From Pseudomonas sp. NFR16 (GTDB taxonomy: Bacteria; Pseudomonadota; Gammaproteobacteria; Pseudomonadales; Pseudomonadaceae), in assembly GCF_900108875.1 (NCBI RefSeq), contig NZ_FNYJ01000007.1, positions 292,535 to 356,534 on the forward strand: 64,000 nt of DNA, read 5' to 3'. Below are positions 8,140 to 16,956 of the stretch, one piece after another. The position numbers were made by a program, and so were the translations under genes. A model generated the notes under the pieces. The model did no database searches. It saw nothing but the letters and a program-made list of their open reading frames with translations, and had not been told where the DNA came from. Each line of letters opens with the position of its first letter. The first letter of the stretch is position 1.

Positions 8140-8168
8140 TTAGTACACCTGCGAGAGGAGACGTTCAA
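8140..8168 (-). promoter_or_regulatory. Candidate pqqA promoter with a dyad over the -10
   Basis: On the minus strand TTGAAC (8168-8163) and TACTAA (8145-8140) are spaced by 17 bp, placing the start about 40 bases before the pqqA ATG. Two GTAC half-sites (8132-8135 and 8143-8146) inside a GGTG-n-CACC dyad overlap the -10, which could be an operator. Seen by eye only. Confidence 0.5.
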
Positions 8169-8268
8169 ATGCTTAGGGAGCTATGTTACTAAAAATCTCG
8201 GGACTTCAATGATGAAATATCCGATAAAGATTTTTGCAATCCTGGCAATGATTGACCTGCCAAACGGC

Positions 8269-10680
8269 TCACTCGCTGGGGCTTGAGCGGTTCGACAAGC
8301 AAAGACGATTGGCCGAACCCTCGCCCAGGCGACGAGCGGCGTCCAGCAGTTCTATGGGCTGAAGATGTGCAAGCGAATGTTGCAGCCGTACGAGGTAATC
8401 GTCCCGATGGCCTGCCATGTGTGCCTGCCAGATCAGCTCGGAGGCCTGCTGACTGTCCATGGTCGCGGGGTCGAGCTGATCGCGCAGGGCTCTGATCTGA
8501 ACGGTCAGGTCCGCGTTCTCGACCTGTGTCGGCAGTGTGCGGAGGAAGGATTCAATCTGATCGACCAGCACACCCGCACTGGCGGAAGGTGACTGGACCC
8601 CAAACAACAGGCCACCGTTTCCGGCGATTTGTCGGAAACCGCTGAAAACGGCGTAGCCCAATTGCAACTCGACCCGCAGGCGCTGATAAAACGGCGCCTG
8701 TATCAGTTGTGCAAGCAGTCGCCAGATCGCTTCGTCGTGCACAGACGAAGAAGGCGTTGGATAGAACAAAAGCACAGCGTTTTCAGAAGAGTCCGACGGC
8801 TCGGTTTGCCAGAACTGGCCTTCTTGCCTCCCTGTGATCTCTGGTGCCGAGGCGTCGGGCTTGCCGGGCGCAAATTGTGCAGCGTGCTTGAGCGCGTCCT
8901 GCGCGACGGGATCAAGCCCGACGGCCAGGCCTGCCCAGCGAGCATCCGCCCAGACACGCTGTAAATCCTGCGTCTGGGACATGACGCCGCTGTTCAAATA
9001 ATGATCGGGCAGTGTTCTCAGCAACTGCCGAATCAGCATCGGCGCAGGTTCCTCATTCGGCTGCCCATAACGCGCCAGGGTTTCCTCAGTGGGCTGAGCT
9101 AACGCGCGCAATGCCTGTTCGAGGACGGCCGGAATGGGCTCGGCCATTCCGGTCAGTTTCAATTGCCAGAAGTTACCGTAGGACGTGAACGCCAGAGTGA
9201 TGCCGGCTTCCTGTGCGTCGGCGATCAGACGCTTCAGGCCTTCGTTCAGCATCCGCGCGAGCTGCGGCTGAGGAGCGCTCAGCATCCAGCGCAGATACAC
9301 CGCCGCTTCGCCCTCGCCTGGACGGTGTCCAGGCAAATGGTCGCTGAATGTTAACGCGGGAAGTGGGCGGGTCAGCGTGGTGACCTTGGCAATCGGACGC
9401 AAGAACGGGTTGGGCTCGGGCAGGCGCCAATCAACGTTAAAGGTGTCGTTTTTCAGCGGTTTCGGCTGTGGCGGTAACTGGGTTTCCGGCGTGAGTTGGG
9501 CGATCAGGGCATTAAGGGCGGTGACGGCTTGGCTCGACAGGCCTGGTTCGTCTGGCTCTGCGCAAAAATGCCGGGCCAGAGACAACGCGTTGCTGACTGC
9601 GAGGCGACGTTGAGCGAGCAGGGCGTATTCGTCGATGAGCTCAGCAAAGCGCGATTTGAAAAAGGCCAGCCAATCGAAGAGCCGTCTCGAAATCACGTAA
9701 GCCGTTTCGCTTGAAGGCGCTTGGTCCGCCGCGACCTCGGCGAGGGCAATGTCGATGTCGAGCAAAAGCTGCCCGTCGAACGCGTACACAACCTCTGCAG
9801 TGAGTGACCCGATCAAACCCTGATCTCGCAGGCTGGCCACCAGACCACCCGGCTGCGCGTTGTTCATCCAGCTGCATAGAAACGCAGCGGCCTGCTCATG
9901 TCCTTGCGGCAAGCCTTCACACGCAAACATCAGGTGCGTGTCGCGCGAGTCGGAATCGGGGTGCGAAGTTCTTGAATCCACGAGCGCCGGGGCGCTTGAT
10001 TGAGCGACCCGACGGCCCTGGGCGAAATATCCGCCATAGCGAGTCGCCAACGCCTGCAACTCATCCAGCGTTTGGGGCCCTGCGAGGCTCAGGGTCATCT
10101 GCGCCGCTTGGTAGAACGTCCGGTAGAAGTCCTGCAATGCTTGTTGAAACGTCGGGCGCGGAACGGGAAGGCTGAAACGATTGCCGGCGTGGAACCCGCG
10201 CAACGGATGCAGGGCCGATAAAGCCTGCAGCCGCTGTATCTGATCGCGCGACGCCCCGTCCCGGGACCAGGCAATGAACTCGGCATGCAACACCTCACGC
10301 TCACGCAACTGATCGGCCATGGTCATGCGCGGGTGGGTCAGCATCTCGCACAATCGATCCAGGGCATCGGCAAAAACGGCGGGTGGCAGCTCGAAAAAGA
10401 AATCGGTGGTGCGCTCGCGCGTGCTCGCATTGACCTGTCCGCCGTGGCGTTGCACGAACGCCATGAGGTTGTCGCCGGACGGAAATCGTTCGGTGCCGAG
10501 GAAGAACAGGTGCTCGAGAAAGTGCGCGAGGCCGGGCCATTGTGACGGAACATCGTGACTGCCGGCTGCCACTCGCAAGGCCGCCGCGCAACGCTTCAGA
10601 CGCGGCGCCGAGCACAGCACCACGCGCAGACCGTTGGGCAAGGTCAGGGAGCGATGGTTGGATGATTCGGGCGCAGGCAT
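8269..10680 (-). CDS. pqqF: M16 family zinc peptidase PqqF
   Basis: An 803-residue peptidase of the insulinase/pitrilysin class. The inverted zinc motif HxxEH is H53-F-L-E56-H57, within GLAHFLEHLFFLG. PqqF, or PqqF with a partner, is believed to cut the cross-linked PqqA peptide to release the Glu-Tyr intermediate. In Pseudomonas pqqF usually lies first in the cluster, upstream of pqqA, as here. A gap of 173 bp to pqqA holds pqqA's own promoter, so the two need not be one transcript. No signal peptide is evident. The start MPAPESSNHRSLTLPNGLRV matches the short N-terminus expected before the first M16 repeat. Confidence 0.93.
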   Translation of the reverse strand: MPAPESSNHRSLTLPNGLRVVLCSAPRLKRCAAALRVAAGSHDVPSQWPGLAHFLEHLFFLGTERFPSGDNLMAFVQRHGGQVNASTRERTTDFFFELPPAVFADALDRLCEMLTHPRMTMADQLREREVLHAEFIAWSRDGASRDQIQRLQALSALHPLRGFHAGNRFSLPVPRPTFQQALQDFYRTFYQAAQMTLSLAGPQTLDELQALATRYGGYFAQGRRVAQSSAPALVDSRTSHPDSDSRDTHLMFACEGLPQGHEQAAAFLCSWMNNAQPGGLVASLRDQGLIGSLTAEVVYAFDGQLLLDIDIALAEVAADQAPSSETAYVISRRLFDWLAFFKSRFAELIDEYALLAQRRLAVSNALSLARHFCAEPDEPGLSSQAVTALNALIAQLTPETQLPPQPKPLKNDTFNVDWRLPEPNPFLRPIAKVTTLTRPLPALTFSDHLPGHRPGEGEAAVYLRWMLSAPQPQLARMLNEGLKRLIADAQEAGITLAFTSYGNFWQLKLTGMAEPIPAVLEQALRALAQPTEETLARYGQPNEEPAPMLIRQLLRTLPDHYLNSGVMSQTQDLQRVWADARWAGLAVGLDPVAQDALKHAAQFAPGKPDASAPEITGRQEGQFWQTEPSDSSENAVLLFYPTPSSSVHDEAIWRLLAQLIQAPFYQRLRVELQLGYAVFSGFRQIAGNGGLLFGVQSPSASAGVLVDQIESFLRTLPTQVENADLTVQIRALRDQLDPATMDSQQASELIWQAHMAGHRDDYLVRLQHSLAHLQPIELLDAARRLGEGSANRLCLSNRSSPSE

Positions 10681-10764
10681 GACGTATTCCGCAGCAGCTC
10701 TGGAAAGTGACTGCTCATGCTAGCGGATAACGACACGAAGGGTGTGAGACGCAGGCATTTTCAG

Positions 10765-10797
10765 CACAGTCCGGGTCCTACAGGGACGCAGACTGTG
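10765..10797. other. Imperfect hairpin between davA and pqqF
   Basis: CACAGTC and GACTGTG arms enclose GTCC/GGAC inner arms in the 134-bp gap after the davA stop. There is no clear T-run, so it is a weak candidate for transcript end or stability. Confidence 0.4.
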
Positions 10798-10814
10798 GAT
10801 GATCAATATTGCCT

Positions 10815-11615
10815 TCAGCGCTTGACGAGTCCCGCATAGAAGCCGGGCCGGCGGTCCTTGAAATAGGTATTGATGGCCTGGGATTCGCTCATCAGGCTGC
10901 GGTCCAGATCGGCGACCACCAGGGCTTCGTCTTGAGCGGCCAGGCCGATCTGCTTACCGTCCGGCGCGCAGATGCTGCTCAGCCCGCAGTAATGAATGTC
11001 GCCTTCGCTGCCGCAGTAATTGGCGTAGACCAGATAACACTGGTTTTCGAAAGCCCGCGCCCGAACGGTGACTTCCGCAACGAAGTCGTAAGGCGCCATG
11101 TTGGCGGTCGGCACCAGGATCAGATCGGCACCTGCCAGCGCGAGGCGGCGCGTGTTTTCGGGAAACTCAACGTCGTAGCAGATCAGGAATCCGAGCTTCC
11201 AGCCGTTGAAGTCGACCACCGGAAAATGCTCATCGCCTGCACTGAACATCGACTTGTCCAGGTCGCCATACAGATGCGTCTTACGGTAATTGCAGGCGCG
11301 CACGCCTTGAGCGTCGATCAACTGCACTGCGTTGTAGACCTGATCGTCGGCGCTCATTTCCGGATAGCCGTAGAGAATGGCCACACCGGTCTTGCGCGCG
11401 ATCTCGCCGATAAGCCGTGCCGCCGGCCCGTCGCTCGGCTGGGCAAGATTGCGCGCCGCCTGAGCACCGATGTTGTAGCCGCTCAGAAACATTTCCGGAC
11501 AGACCAGTAACGCTGCCCCTTTGCTCGCGGCCTCGACGGCCTGAACCTCAAGGCGCCGAAGGTTGGCGTCTATGTCCAGTGGCAGCGGTGGGCATTGATA
11601 GAGGGCAACGCGCAT
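10815..11615 (-). CDS. davA: Nitrilase-superfamily amidohydrolase, probable 5-aminovaleramidase DavA
   Basis: A 266-residue carbon-nitrogen hydrolase. The catalytic Glu-Lys-Cys triad is recognisable in CPEMFLSGYN, NYRKTHLYGDL and LICYDVEFPEN. The start MRVALYQCPPLP at 11615 follows AAGGAGT. It lies 10 bp after davB, so the two are one operon. In P. putida the DavB product 5-aminovaleramide is hydrolysed to 5-aminovalerate by DavA, and this sequence resembles that protein along its length. The alternative reading, a pairing of tryptophan 2-monooxygenase with indoleacetamide hydrolase, is less likely because plant-associated IaaH proteins belong to the amidase-signature family, not the nitrilase family. 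Confidence 0.85.
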   Translation of the reverse strand: MRVALYQCPPLPLDIDANLRRLEVQAVEAASKGAALLVCPEMFLSGYNIGAQAARNLAQPSDGPAARLIGEIARKTGVAILYGYPEMSADDQVYNAVQLIDAQGVRACNYRKTHLYGDLDKSMFSAGDEHFPVVDFNGWKLGFLICYDVEFPENTRRLALAGADLILVPTANMAPYDFVAEVTVRARAFENQCYLVYANYCGSEGDIHYCGLSSICAPDGKQIGLAAQDEALVVADLDRSLMSESQAINTYFKDRRPGFYAGLVKR

Positions 11616-11625
11616 GGACAACTCC

Positions 11626-13320
11626 TTATTCCGGCAACGCGATCGGGCCGATTTCGTGGAATACATCGCCAGGACCCGGATTTTCAGCGTGGGTCTTGCC
11701 ACCGAAGTGGGTCATGATGCCCCAGACAGCGTTGAGCGAGGTCTGCACCGCGCCTTCGACCCAGGCCGGCGTCCAGGAAACGTCGTCACCGGCGATGAAA
11801 ATGCCGCGATGTTCGTCAGGCATGTCCTTTTGCATGAAGTGCGCGTACATCCGCTGGTTGTAGCGATAGTGGCCCGGCAGGGCGCCTTTGAAAGCGCCGA
11901 GGAAGTGCGGGTCTGCTTCCCACGACACCGTGATCGGATCTCCGATGATCCGCGCGGCAATGTCCACTTTCGGATAAATCTTTTTCAGCGCGCCGAGTGC
12001 CAGACTCACGCGCTTTTCCACAGGGTGCGGCAGCATCTTCAGCGCATCGCTCATCCACGAGTAGGACAGACAAATCACGCCCGGTTTGTCGACGCCGTTG
12101 GAATAGGTGCCGTTTTCGAACAGGTAAGTGCCGCGGGTCAGACGATCGGTCAGCGTCATGCTCATCACATCGCGGCCCGTTTCCGGGTCCTTATCCTTCC
12201 AGAACGGGCGATCGACCATGACAAAGGTTTTAGACGACTGCATATAGCGTGTGCGGTCCAGCGCCATCCACATTTTCTGCGAGAACAGCGACTCTTCGCA
12301 CTCGATCTGAGTGGTCAGCAGCCAACTCTGGCAGGTGGCCAGAACGGCATCGTAGTGTCGGGTATCGCCCCAGTTGTCGGTGACCGCGAACTGGCCATCG
12401 GGGGCGCGTGCGATACGCTTGACGCCTGTACGCGGCGCCCCGCGATGCAACGACGACAGGCTGGTGCCTTCCGGCCAGTGAACGCAGCGCTCAGGCACGT
12501 GGCGCCAGATCCCCAGCGGCACCTGCTCTACGCCGCCGACGATCAAATGTTGATGATCGTCGCAGTTGGTCATGACCACGCGGAAGATTTCCAGCATCGA
12601 GTTCGGGAAATCAGAGTCCCAGCCGCCGGTGCCAAACCCGACCTGACCAAACACTTCGCGGTGGTAGAACGACAGTTTGGCGAACGCCTTGGAGGTGGCG
12701 ACGAAATCGTAGAACGTGCGGTCGTCCCACAGCGGCACGAGCTTGTTCCACAACGTTTTGAGGCGGGGGACGTCGCGGTCGCGAATGGCTTGCTGGATGT
12801 CGGCGAATTGCGCGCCATCTTCCAGGGCGTCCGCCCACGCGTCAGCCACTTCGTGAAACAGTGCGGGCAAGTCCGACGGCTTTTGTGCGTAATACGTGGT
12901 GCCTTCCAGATCGATCACGGTGCTGCCGGATGCGCCCGTCAACGGGTTGGGGAAGGGTTTGGACTCAAGGCCCAGTTTGTCGACATAGTGATAAAAAGCC
13001 GTGGATGAGACCGGAAAGCGCATTCCGCCCAGTTCGGCAATGATGCCTTCGGCGCCCTCGAACTGCTGCGAGCGCAAGCGGCCACCCATTTTCGACGCCT
13101 CGTAGACGACGGGCTTGAGGCCCAGCTTCATGAGCTCATACGCCGCCACGAGACCGGCAATCCCGGCGCCGACGATGGCGACTTCCTTGCCGAGATTTTC
13201 TGTTGGAATGCTGCCCAGCCCGGCCGGGTGCTCGATCCAGTCATCGAAGGCAAAAGGGAAGTCGGGGCCGAAAATCGTGATCGGCTTCTTTCCGTCGGCG
13301 GGATGGCGATTGTTCTTCAT
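11626..13320 (-). CDS. davB: FAD-dependent lysine 2-monooxygenase DavB
   Basis: A 564-residue flavin amine oxidase. The dinucleotide-binding motif VAIVGAGIAGLVAAYEL is at about residues 47-63, with YEAS..GGRLRS following. DavB oxidatively decarboxylates L-lysine to 5-aminovaleramide, the entry to the aminovalerate pathway. From memory the N-terminus (KNNRHPADGKKPITIFGPDF) and the C-terminus (GDVFHEIGPIALPE) are close to P. putida DavB. The same fold is shared by tryptophan 2-monooxygenase (IaaM), which is the main alternative. The nitrilase-type partner downstream and the Lrp regulator upstream are the arrangement found at the P. putida dav locus. Confidence 0.88.
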   Translation of the reverse strand: MKNNRHPADGKKPITIFGPDFPFAFDDWIEHPAGLGSIPTENLGKEVAIVGAGIAGLVAAYELMKLGLKPVVYEASKMGGRLRSQQFEGAEGIIAELGGMRFPVSSTAFYHYVDKLGLESKPFPNPLTGASGSTVIDLEGTTYYAQKPSDLPALFHEVADAWADALEDGAQFADIQQAIRDRDVPRLKTLWNKLVPLWDDRTFYDFVATSKAFAKLSFYHREVFGQVGFGTGGWDSDFPNSMLEIFRVVMTNCDDHQHLIVGGVEQVPLGIWRHVPERCVHWPEGTSLSSLHRGAPRTGVKRIARAPDGQFAVTDNWGDTRHYDAVLATCQSWLLTTQIECEESLFSQKMWMALDRTRYMQSSKTFVMVDRPFWKDKDPETGRDVMSMTLTDRLTRGTYLFENGTYSNGVDKPGVICLSYSWMSDALKMLPHPVEKRVSLALGALKKIYPKVDIAARIIGDPITVSWEADPHFLGAFKGALPGHYRYNQRMYAHFMQKDMPDEHRGIFIAGDDVSWTPAWVEGAVQTSLNAVWGIMTHFGGKTHAENPGPGDVFHEIGPIALPE

Positions 13321-13458
13321 GACTGACCTTGTTCGACTGTGGCGCGAAAGGGGAAAGTCTAGATAACAGTTGAGACGTTAATAAGACGCAGAGTGTTGTC
13401 GTTGTGTAGAGATTCACGTCGATATGACGAGGTCATGCATCACTTTGCAATGGCTTCA

Positions 13459-13920
13459 TCAGACCGGCTGTCCCCGATCGATCTTGCTGCTGAGAATGAT
13501 CGATGTCGTGGTCTTCTCCACACCGTCCACGCTGCCGATCAGATCCAGCAATTGGTCCAGTTGCTCCGGCGAGTCGGTGCGCAGCCATGCCACGTAATCG
13601 AATTCGCCACTGACCGCACATAGTTGCTGCACCTGAGCCAGAGCGGTCAACCGTCGCAGGACTTCCTTGCCCGACCGCGGTTGCACGGTGATCCCGACAT
13701 ACGCCTGCAGCCCGCCATCAACCACGCGCTGACTCAGACGCACGCCGTAACCGGTGATGATTTTGCTCTTTTCCAGACGCGCGAGACGAGACGTCACTGT
13801 CGTGCGCGCGATCCCTAATTGACGGGCCAGATTGGCGACTGGCTCGCGGGCGTTGATCTGCAGCGCAGCGATCAGTTGACGGTCGATTTCATCCAGCGCG
13901 GGAGGGCGAGTGTCGGGCAA
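13459..13920 (-). CDS. Lrp/AsnC family regulator of the dav operon
   Basis: A 153-residue protein with an N-terminal helix-turn-helix (LDEIDRQLIAALQINARE, then LARQLGIARTTVTSRLARLE) and a C-terminal RAM ligand-binding domain. I use the TTG at 13920, with GGAG about nine bases upstream: the product then begins MPDTRPPALDEIDR, as in related Lrp proteins, and no ATG is available near. It lies just upstream of davB on the same strand, so lysine- or leucine-responsive control of davBA is likely. The 138-bp gap between its stop and davB would hold the operator; I see no clear -35/-10 there. Confidence 0.9.
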   Translation of the reverse strand: MPDTRPPALDEIDRQLIAALQINAREPVANLARQLGIARTTVTSRLARLEKSKIITGYGVRLSQRVVDGGLQAYVGITVQPRSGKEVLRRLTALAQVQQLCAVSGEFDYVAWLRTDSPEQLDQLLDLIGSVDGVEKTTTSIILSSKIDRGQPV

Positions 13921-13967
13921 GGGGCGAGTCTCCGTAGGTAAGCGGGCAATCTTAACCGCTTCCCTCC

Positions 13968-14735
13968 TCAGTTTTTGTAGTCCGGTGCCACTCGATCGAG
14001 TAATCGCAGCAATGCCGCCCAGGCAAAGTTGACCGCGTCCGGATCGCTCAACTCGCCCTGCGCGACATCCTGCCCGGGTTCGTTGAATTGCCGTTCGGTG
14101 CGCCGACACACTTCATCGGGCGGATAGCGCAAAGCACCGCCCGCTTGTGCGGCGATCTGGATTTCGCATGCCTTCTCCAGGTAATACATGCGCAAAAACG
14201 CTTGTTTGACGCTGTCGCCGACTGTCAGCAAGCCGTGATTGCGCAGGATCATGACCGAGCTGTCGCCAAGATCGGCGACAAGGCGCTGCTGCTCGCTGAA
14301 ATCCAGCGCGATGCCTTCGTAATCGTGGTACCCGACGCGCCCGTAGAACTCCAGCGAAATCTGATTGACCGGCAACAGCCCGCTTTCCTGCGCTGCCACC
14401 GCGCACCCCGCCTTGGTGTGCGTATGCAACACGCACTGCGCATCGTCCCGCGCCCTATGGATAGCGCTGTGGATAACGAACCCGGCCGGGTTGACCGGAA
14501 ATTCCGAGGCTTGCACCTTGTTGCCGTCCAGGTCGATTTTCACCAGGTTCGACGCGGTGATTTCCTCGAAGAACAGCCCATACGGGTTGATCAGGAAGTG
14601 ATGTTCGGGGCCTGGAATGCGCAGAGAAATGTGCGTCGATATCAGGTCGGTCATTTTGTAGTGAGCAACCAGTCGATAGCAGGCAGCCAGTTCTTGCCTG
14701 AGCTGCCATTCCTGCGGGCTGTACGGGTGAGTCAT
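13968..14735 (-). CDS. Class II aldolase/adducin family protein
   Basis: A 255-residue protein of the class II aldolase family. The metal-binding histidines are visible in VLHTHTKAG and again in MILRNHGLLTVG, and ISTHISLRIPG near the N-terminus is the usual phosphate or carboxylate loop. These enzymes split or decarboxylate hydroxylated sugar-phosphates or keto acids with a divalent metal; the substrate cannot be read here. It follows the solute-binding protein gene by 32 bp and precedes lrp by 47 bp on one strand, so all three may be co-transcribed. Its job may be tied to whatever the binding protein captures. Confidence 0.85.
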   Translation of the reverse strand: MTHPYSPQEWQLRQELAACYRLVAHYKMTDLISTHISLRIPGPEHHFLINPYGLFFEEITASNLVKIDLDGNKVQASEFPVNPAGFVIHSAIHRARDDAQCVLHTHTKAGCAVAAQESGLLPVNQISLEFYGRVGYHDYEGIALDFSEQQRLVADLGDSSVMILRNHGLLTVGDSVKQAFLRMYYLEKACEIQIAAQAGGALRYPPDEVCRRTERQFNEPGQDVAQGELSDPDAVNFAWAALLRLLDRVAPDYKN

Positions 14736-14767
14736 TATTCCTCCGAAAGGTTGTTCAGGCGGCCGGT

Positions 14768-15805
14768 TCAGCGGGCCAGCCAGGCGTTCAGGCGTTCTTC
14801 CAGCTCTTCGCCGTGATCGACCCAGAACTCAATATTCAGCGGCACTGCGACGGCCATGTTCTGTGGCGACGTTGGAATCCACGGGGCTTTGGCCGGGTCA
14901 AGCTTGTCGCTGAGCGCCTTGTTCGTCACGCCATACGCGATGGCCTGGGAGAACGCCTGCTGCGGCGCTTGCCCGTTGGCATAAGTGATGAACGCGTTGG
15001 CCGCGGCCTTGTTTTTCGAGCCTTTGACGATGGTCCAGTAATCCATGCTGTACAGCGAGCCTTTCCAGATAGGCGCGACTTTCAGGCCTTCGCTCGCGGC
15101 AACGGCGCCGCGACCGCTGAAGGTCGTCGTCATGACCACGTCGCCAGAAGCAAGCCACTGCATCGGCTGCGATCCGGCTTCCCACCATTGAATGTATGGC
15201 TTGAGTTTATCCAACTTGGCGAACGCACGATCGACACCCGCCGGCGTGTTCAGCACTTTATAAATGTCCGCAGCCGGAACGCCGTCCGCCAGCAGGGCAT
15301 ATTCGAGGGTGTACATCGCGCCTTTGCGCAGGCCGCGTTTGCCGGGGTACTTCTCGGTGTCCCAGAAGTCCGCCCAACTGCCCGGTACGGTTTTGACCTT
15401 GTCGGTGGCATAGACCAGCGGCATGCCCCACACCAGCGCAGCCGAACCGCACTCCTGTTGCGAACCTTCGATCAGTTGCTGGCCGGCCGCAAGCGCGGGC
15501 CATTCGAGCTTTTCGAAAAGGCCTTCCGCGCAACCGCGCTCAAGGTCCGGGGCCTCGACCTGCACGACGTCCCAGTCGGCATGACCGGTTTCGGCCATTA
15601 CTTTGATCTTGGCCATTTCCCCGTTGTATTCGGTCTGCACCACGCCGACGCCAGCCTTTTTCGAGAAAGGCTCGAAGATCGTCGAATTCTGGATTTTCTG
15701 CGCCGCACCGCCGAAGCCGACGATGACCAGGTTCTGCGCCGCCATGGCTGACAGAGGTGTGAGCATCAACAACGCGCATGCAATCTTCAGGTTCTTACTG
15801 TTCAT
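14768..15805 (-). CDS. Orphan ABC transporter solute-binding protein (PotD/AgtB-like)
   Basis: A 345-residue periplasmic protein. The signal peptide runs MNSKNLKIACALLMLTPLSA then MAA, with cleavage after the Ala-x-Ala. The start at 15805 is eight bases from AAAGGA; an ATG two codons earlier is too close. The mature protein belongs to the spermidine/putrescine-binding group and is a clear paralogue of the AgtB protein at 52482: shared blocks include EYNGEMAK, SWADFWDTEKYPGKRGLRKGA, YTLEYALLADGV and IQWWEAGSQP. No permease or ATPase lies beside it, so it may feed the AgtACD channel or another unlinked one. Divergent from an XRE-cupin regulator. Confidence 0.9.
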   Translation of the reverse strand: MNSKNLKIACALLMLTPLSAMAAQNLVIVGFGGAAQKIQNSTIFEPFSKKAGVGVVQTEYNGEMAKIKVMAETGHADWDVVQVEAPDLERGCAEGLFEKLEWPALAAGQQLIEGSQQECGSAALVWGMPLVYATDKVKTVPGSWADFWDTEKYPGKRGLRKGAMYTLEYALLADGVPAADIYKVLNTPAGVDRAFAKLDKLKPYIQWWEAGSQPMQWLASGDVVMTTTFSGRGAVAASEGLKVAPIWKGSLYSMDYWTIVKGSKNKAAANAFITYANGQAPQQAFSQAIAYGVTNKALSDKLDPAKAPWIPTSPQNMAVAVPLNIEFWVDHGEELEERLNAWLAR

Positions 15806-16182
15806 CAACATTTTCCTTTGGCCGTCGGGCTCTTTTTCGAGAGCCAAAGGGGCACGCAGGCACGCCCTTGGCTGCACAGGGGTAAACGGATAGAAACAGG
15901 CAATGGTTGAAATACGGGGAAGCTGGAGCTGGTTGCCATGACGCGTTCTTCGGCGTGCGATGGCGAGTTTCTTTATCGTTGTCGCCTCGGCATGACGTGC
16001 GGGCTTGTCCAGAGACTAATCCAGCGTTGGTGAAAAAAGAAGACAGGAATGATCATTTTGTGAAAAAAACAGACAGAATTTCACTACTGGTTAAAAACAC
16101 GTGCCACGCGTTGATTCTTTTTCCAGCCAGCCGCTTACACTTCACGCTGCTACGTGCATCCAGCAGACCGTTACCGAGGTAG
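15806..16182. repeat. Divergent regulatory gap with three 30-bp-phased A-tract repeats
   Basis: This 377-bp region separates the binding-protein gene from the XRE-cupin gene. At 16030, 16060 and 16090, exactly 30 bp apart, it carries GTGAAAAAAGAAGACAGG, GTGAAAAAAACAGACAGA and the weaker GTTAAAAACACGTGCCAC. The composition is AT-rich against its surroundings. Thirty bases is close to three helical turns, so the A-tracts fall on one face of the DNA: an operator array or a bent segment. I see no coding sequence in the gap. Confidence 0.75.
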
Positions 16183-16806
16183 ATGATGAGTAAAGGAGTT
16201 ACCCGCGACAGCGCCAGGAAGGCGAGCACGTCCGCGCAAGATGCACCTGCTGGCGAGAGTTTTCTGGGCGAGCGGATCCGCGGGTTGCGCAAGCGTCAGG
16301 GCCTGACCCTGGCAGAGCTGGCGCAGCGCAGCCAGTTGTCGGTGGGTTATATCAGCCAGCTCGAGCGGGACCTGTCCCGCCCCTCGGTGGATACGCTGCT
16401 GAAAATCGGCCGTTGTCTGGGCGTCAACATACAGTGGTTTTTTTCGACCAAATCCGACGTCAGCGAGGCCGATGCCGGTTATGTCGTGCGCAGGGAAAGC
16501 CGGCAGAACATCCACTACGATGACGGCATCCATGATCAATTGCTCACGCCCAGTCCGAGCGGTCAGATCGAGATGGTTCACTCGCGCTTCCCGCCCGGTG
16601 CCTACAACCGCACCAGTTACACCCATGAAGGTGAGGAAGTCGGCTATGTCCTGACGGGGACCTTCGAGCTGTGGGTGGGCGAGCGGCATTTCCTGCTCGG
16701 TGAGGGCGACAGCTTCCGCTTTGCCAGTCACGAGCCGCATCGCTATGGAAATCCAGGCGAGACCGATGCAGTGGTCCTTTGGGTCATCACGCCGCCGACT
16801 TACTGA
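16183..16806 (+). CDS. XRE-family regulator with C-terminal cupin domain
   Basis: A 207-residue regulator. The helix-turn-helix (LGERIRGLRKRQGLTLAELA, then SVGYISQLERDLSRPSVDTL) covers about residues 28-82. The cupin domain follows, with YTHEGEEVGYVLTG and SHEPHRYGNPG carrying the typical metal-ligand positions. Such proteins (PuuR-like) sense small ligands, often polyamines or amino acids, and repress neighbouring transport and breakdown genes. It is divergent from the polyamine-type binding protein, so that gene and the aldolase gene are the likely targets, and the 30-bp repeats in between the likely binding site. Two consecutive ATG codons (16183, 16186) share the GAGG site; either may be used. 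Confidence 0.88.
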   Translation: MMSKGVTRDSARKASTSAQDAPAGESFLGERIRGLRKRQGLTLAELAQRSQLSVGYISQLERDLSRPSVDTLLKIGRCLGVNIQWFFSTKSDVSEADAGYVVRRESRQNIHYDDGIHDQLLTPSPSGQIEMVHSRFPPGAYNRTSYTHEGEEVGYVLTGTFELWVGERHFLLGEGDSFRFASHEPHRYGNPGETDAVVLWVITPPTY

Positions 16807-16872
16807 GGCATGCACGTCGACATGGCGTCCATCGTCGGAGAGCATAGATCGAGCCCGTAGGACTTTTCTCTG

Positions 16873-16901
16873 CTGTCATCGCCCTGTCATTCAGCTGTCA
16901 C
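16873..16901 (+). promoter_or_regulatory. Pho box (three CTGTCA repeats) upstream of ppk2
   Basis: CTGTCAT at 16873, CTGTCAT at 16884 and CTGTCAC at 16895 are spaced at exactly 11 bp, the arrangement of PhoB-binding sites (7-bp repeat plus 4-bp spacer). The -35 is replaced by the box, and a -10-like CTAAAT lies at 16913-16918, 11 bp after the third repeat. Transcription should then begin near 16925, downstream of the ATG at 16909 and upstream of the ATG at 16957. Confidence 0.88.
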
Positions 16902-16956
16902 CCCCAGCATGTCTAAATCGGCCCCTGACCCTCTGAATCCACGCCGGGAGCCTGCC

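Noticed and set aside
11626..13320. Reading davB as tryptophan 2-monooxygenase (iaaM)
   Set aside because: The fold is shared, but the partner downstream is a nitrilase-type amidase and the regulator is Lrp, as at the dav locus of P. putida. Cannot be excluded without an assay.
16909..16956. Earlier ATG for ppk2 (16 codons longer)
   Set aside because: The Pho-box promoter would start transcription near 16925, after this ATG, and the ATG at 16957 has a better ribosome-binding site.
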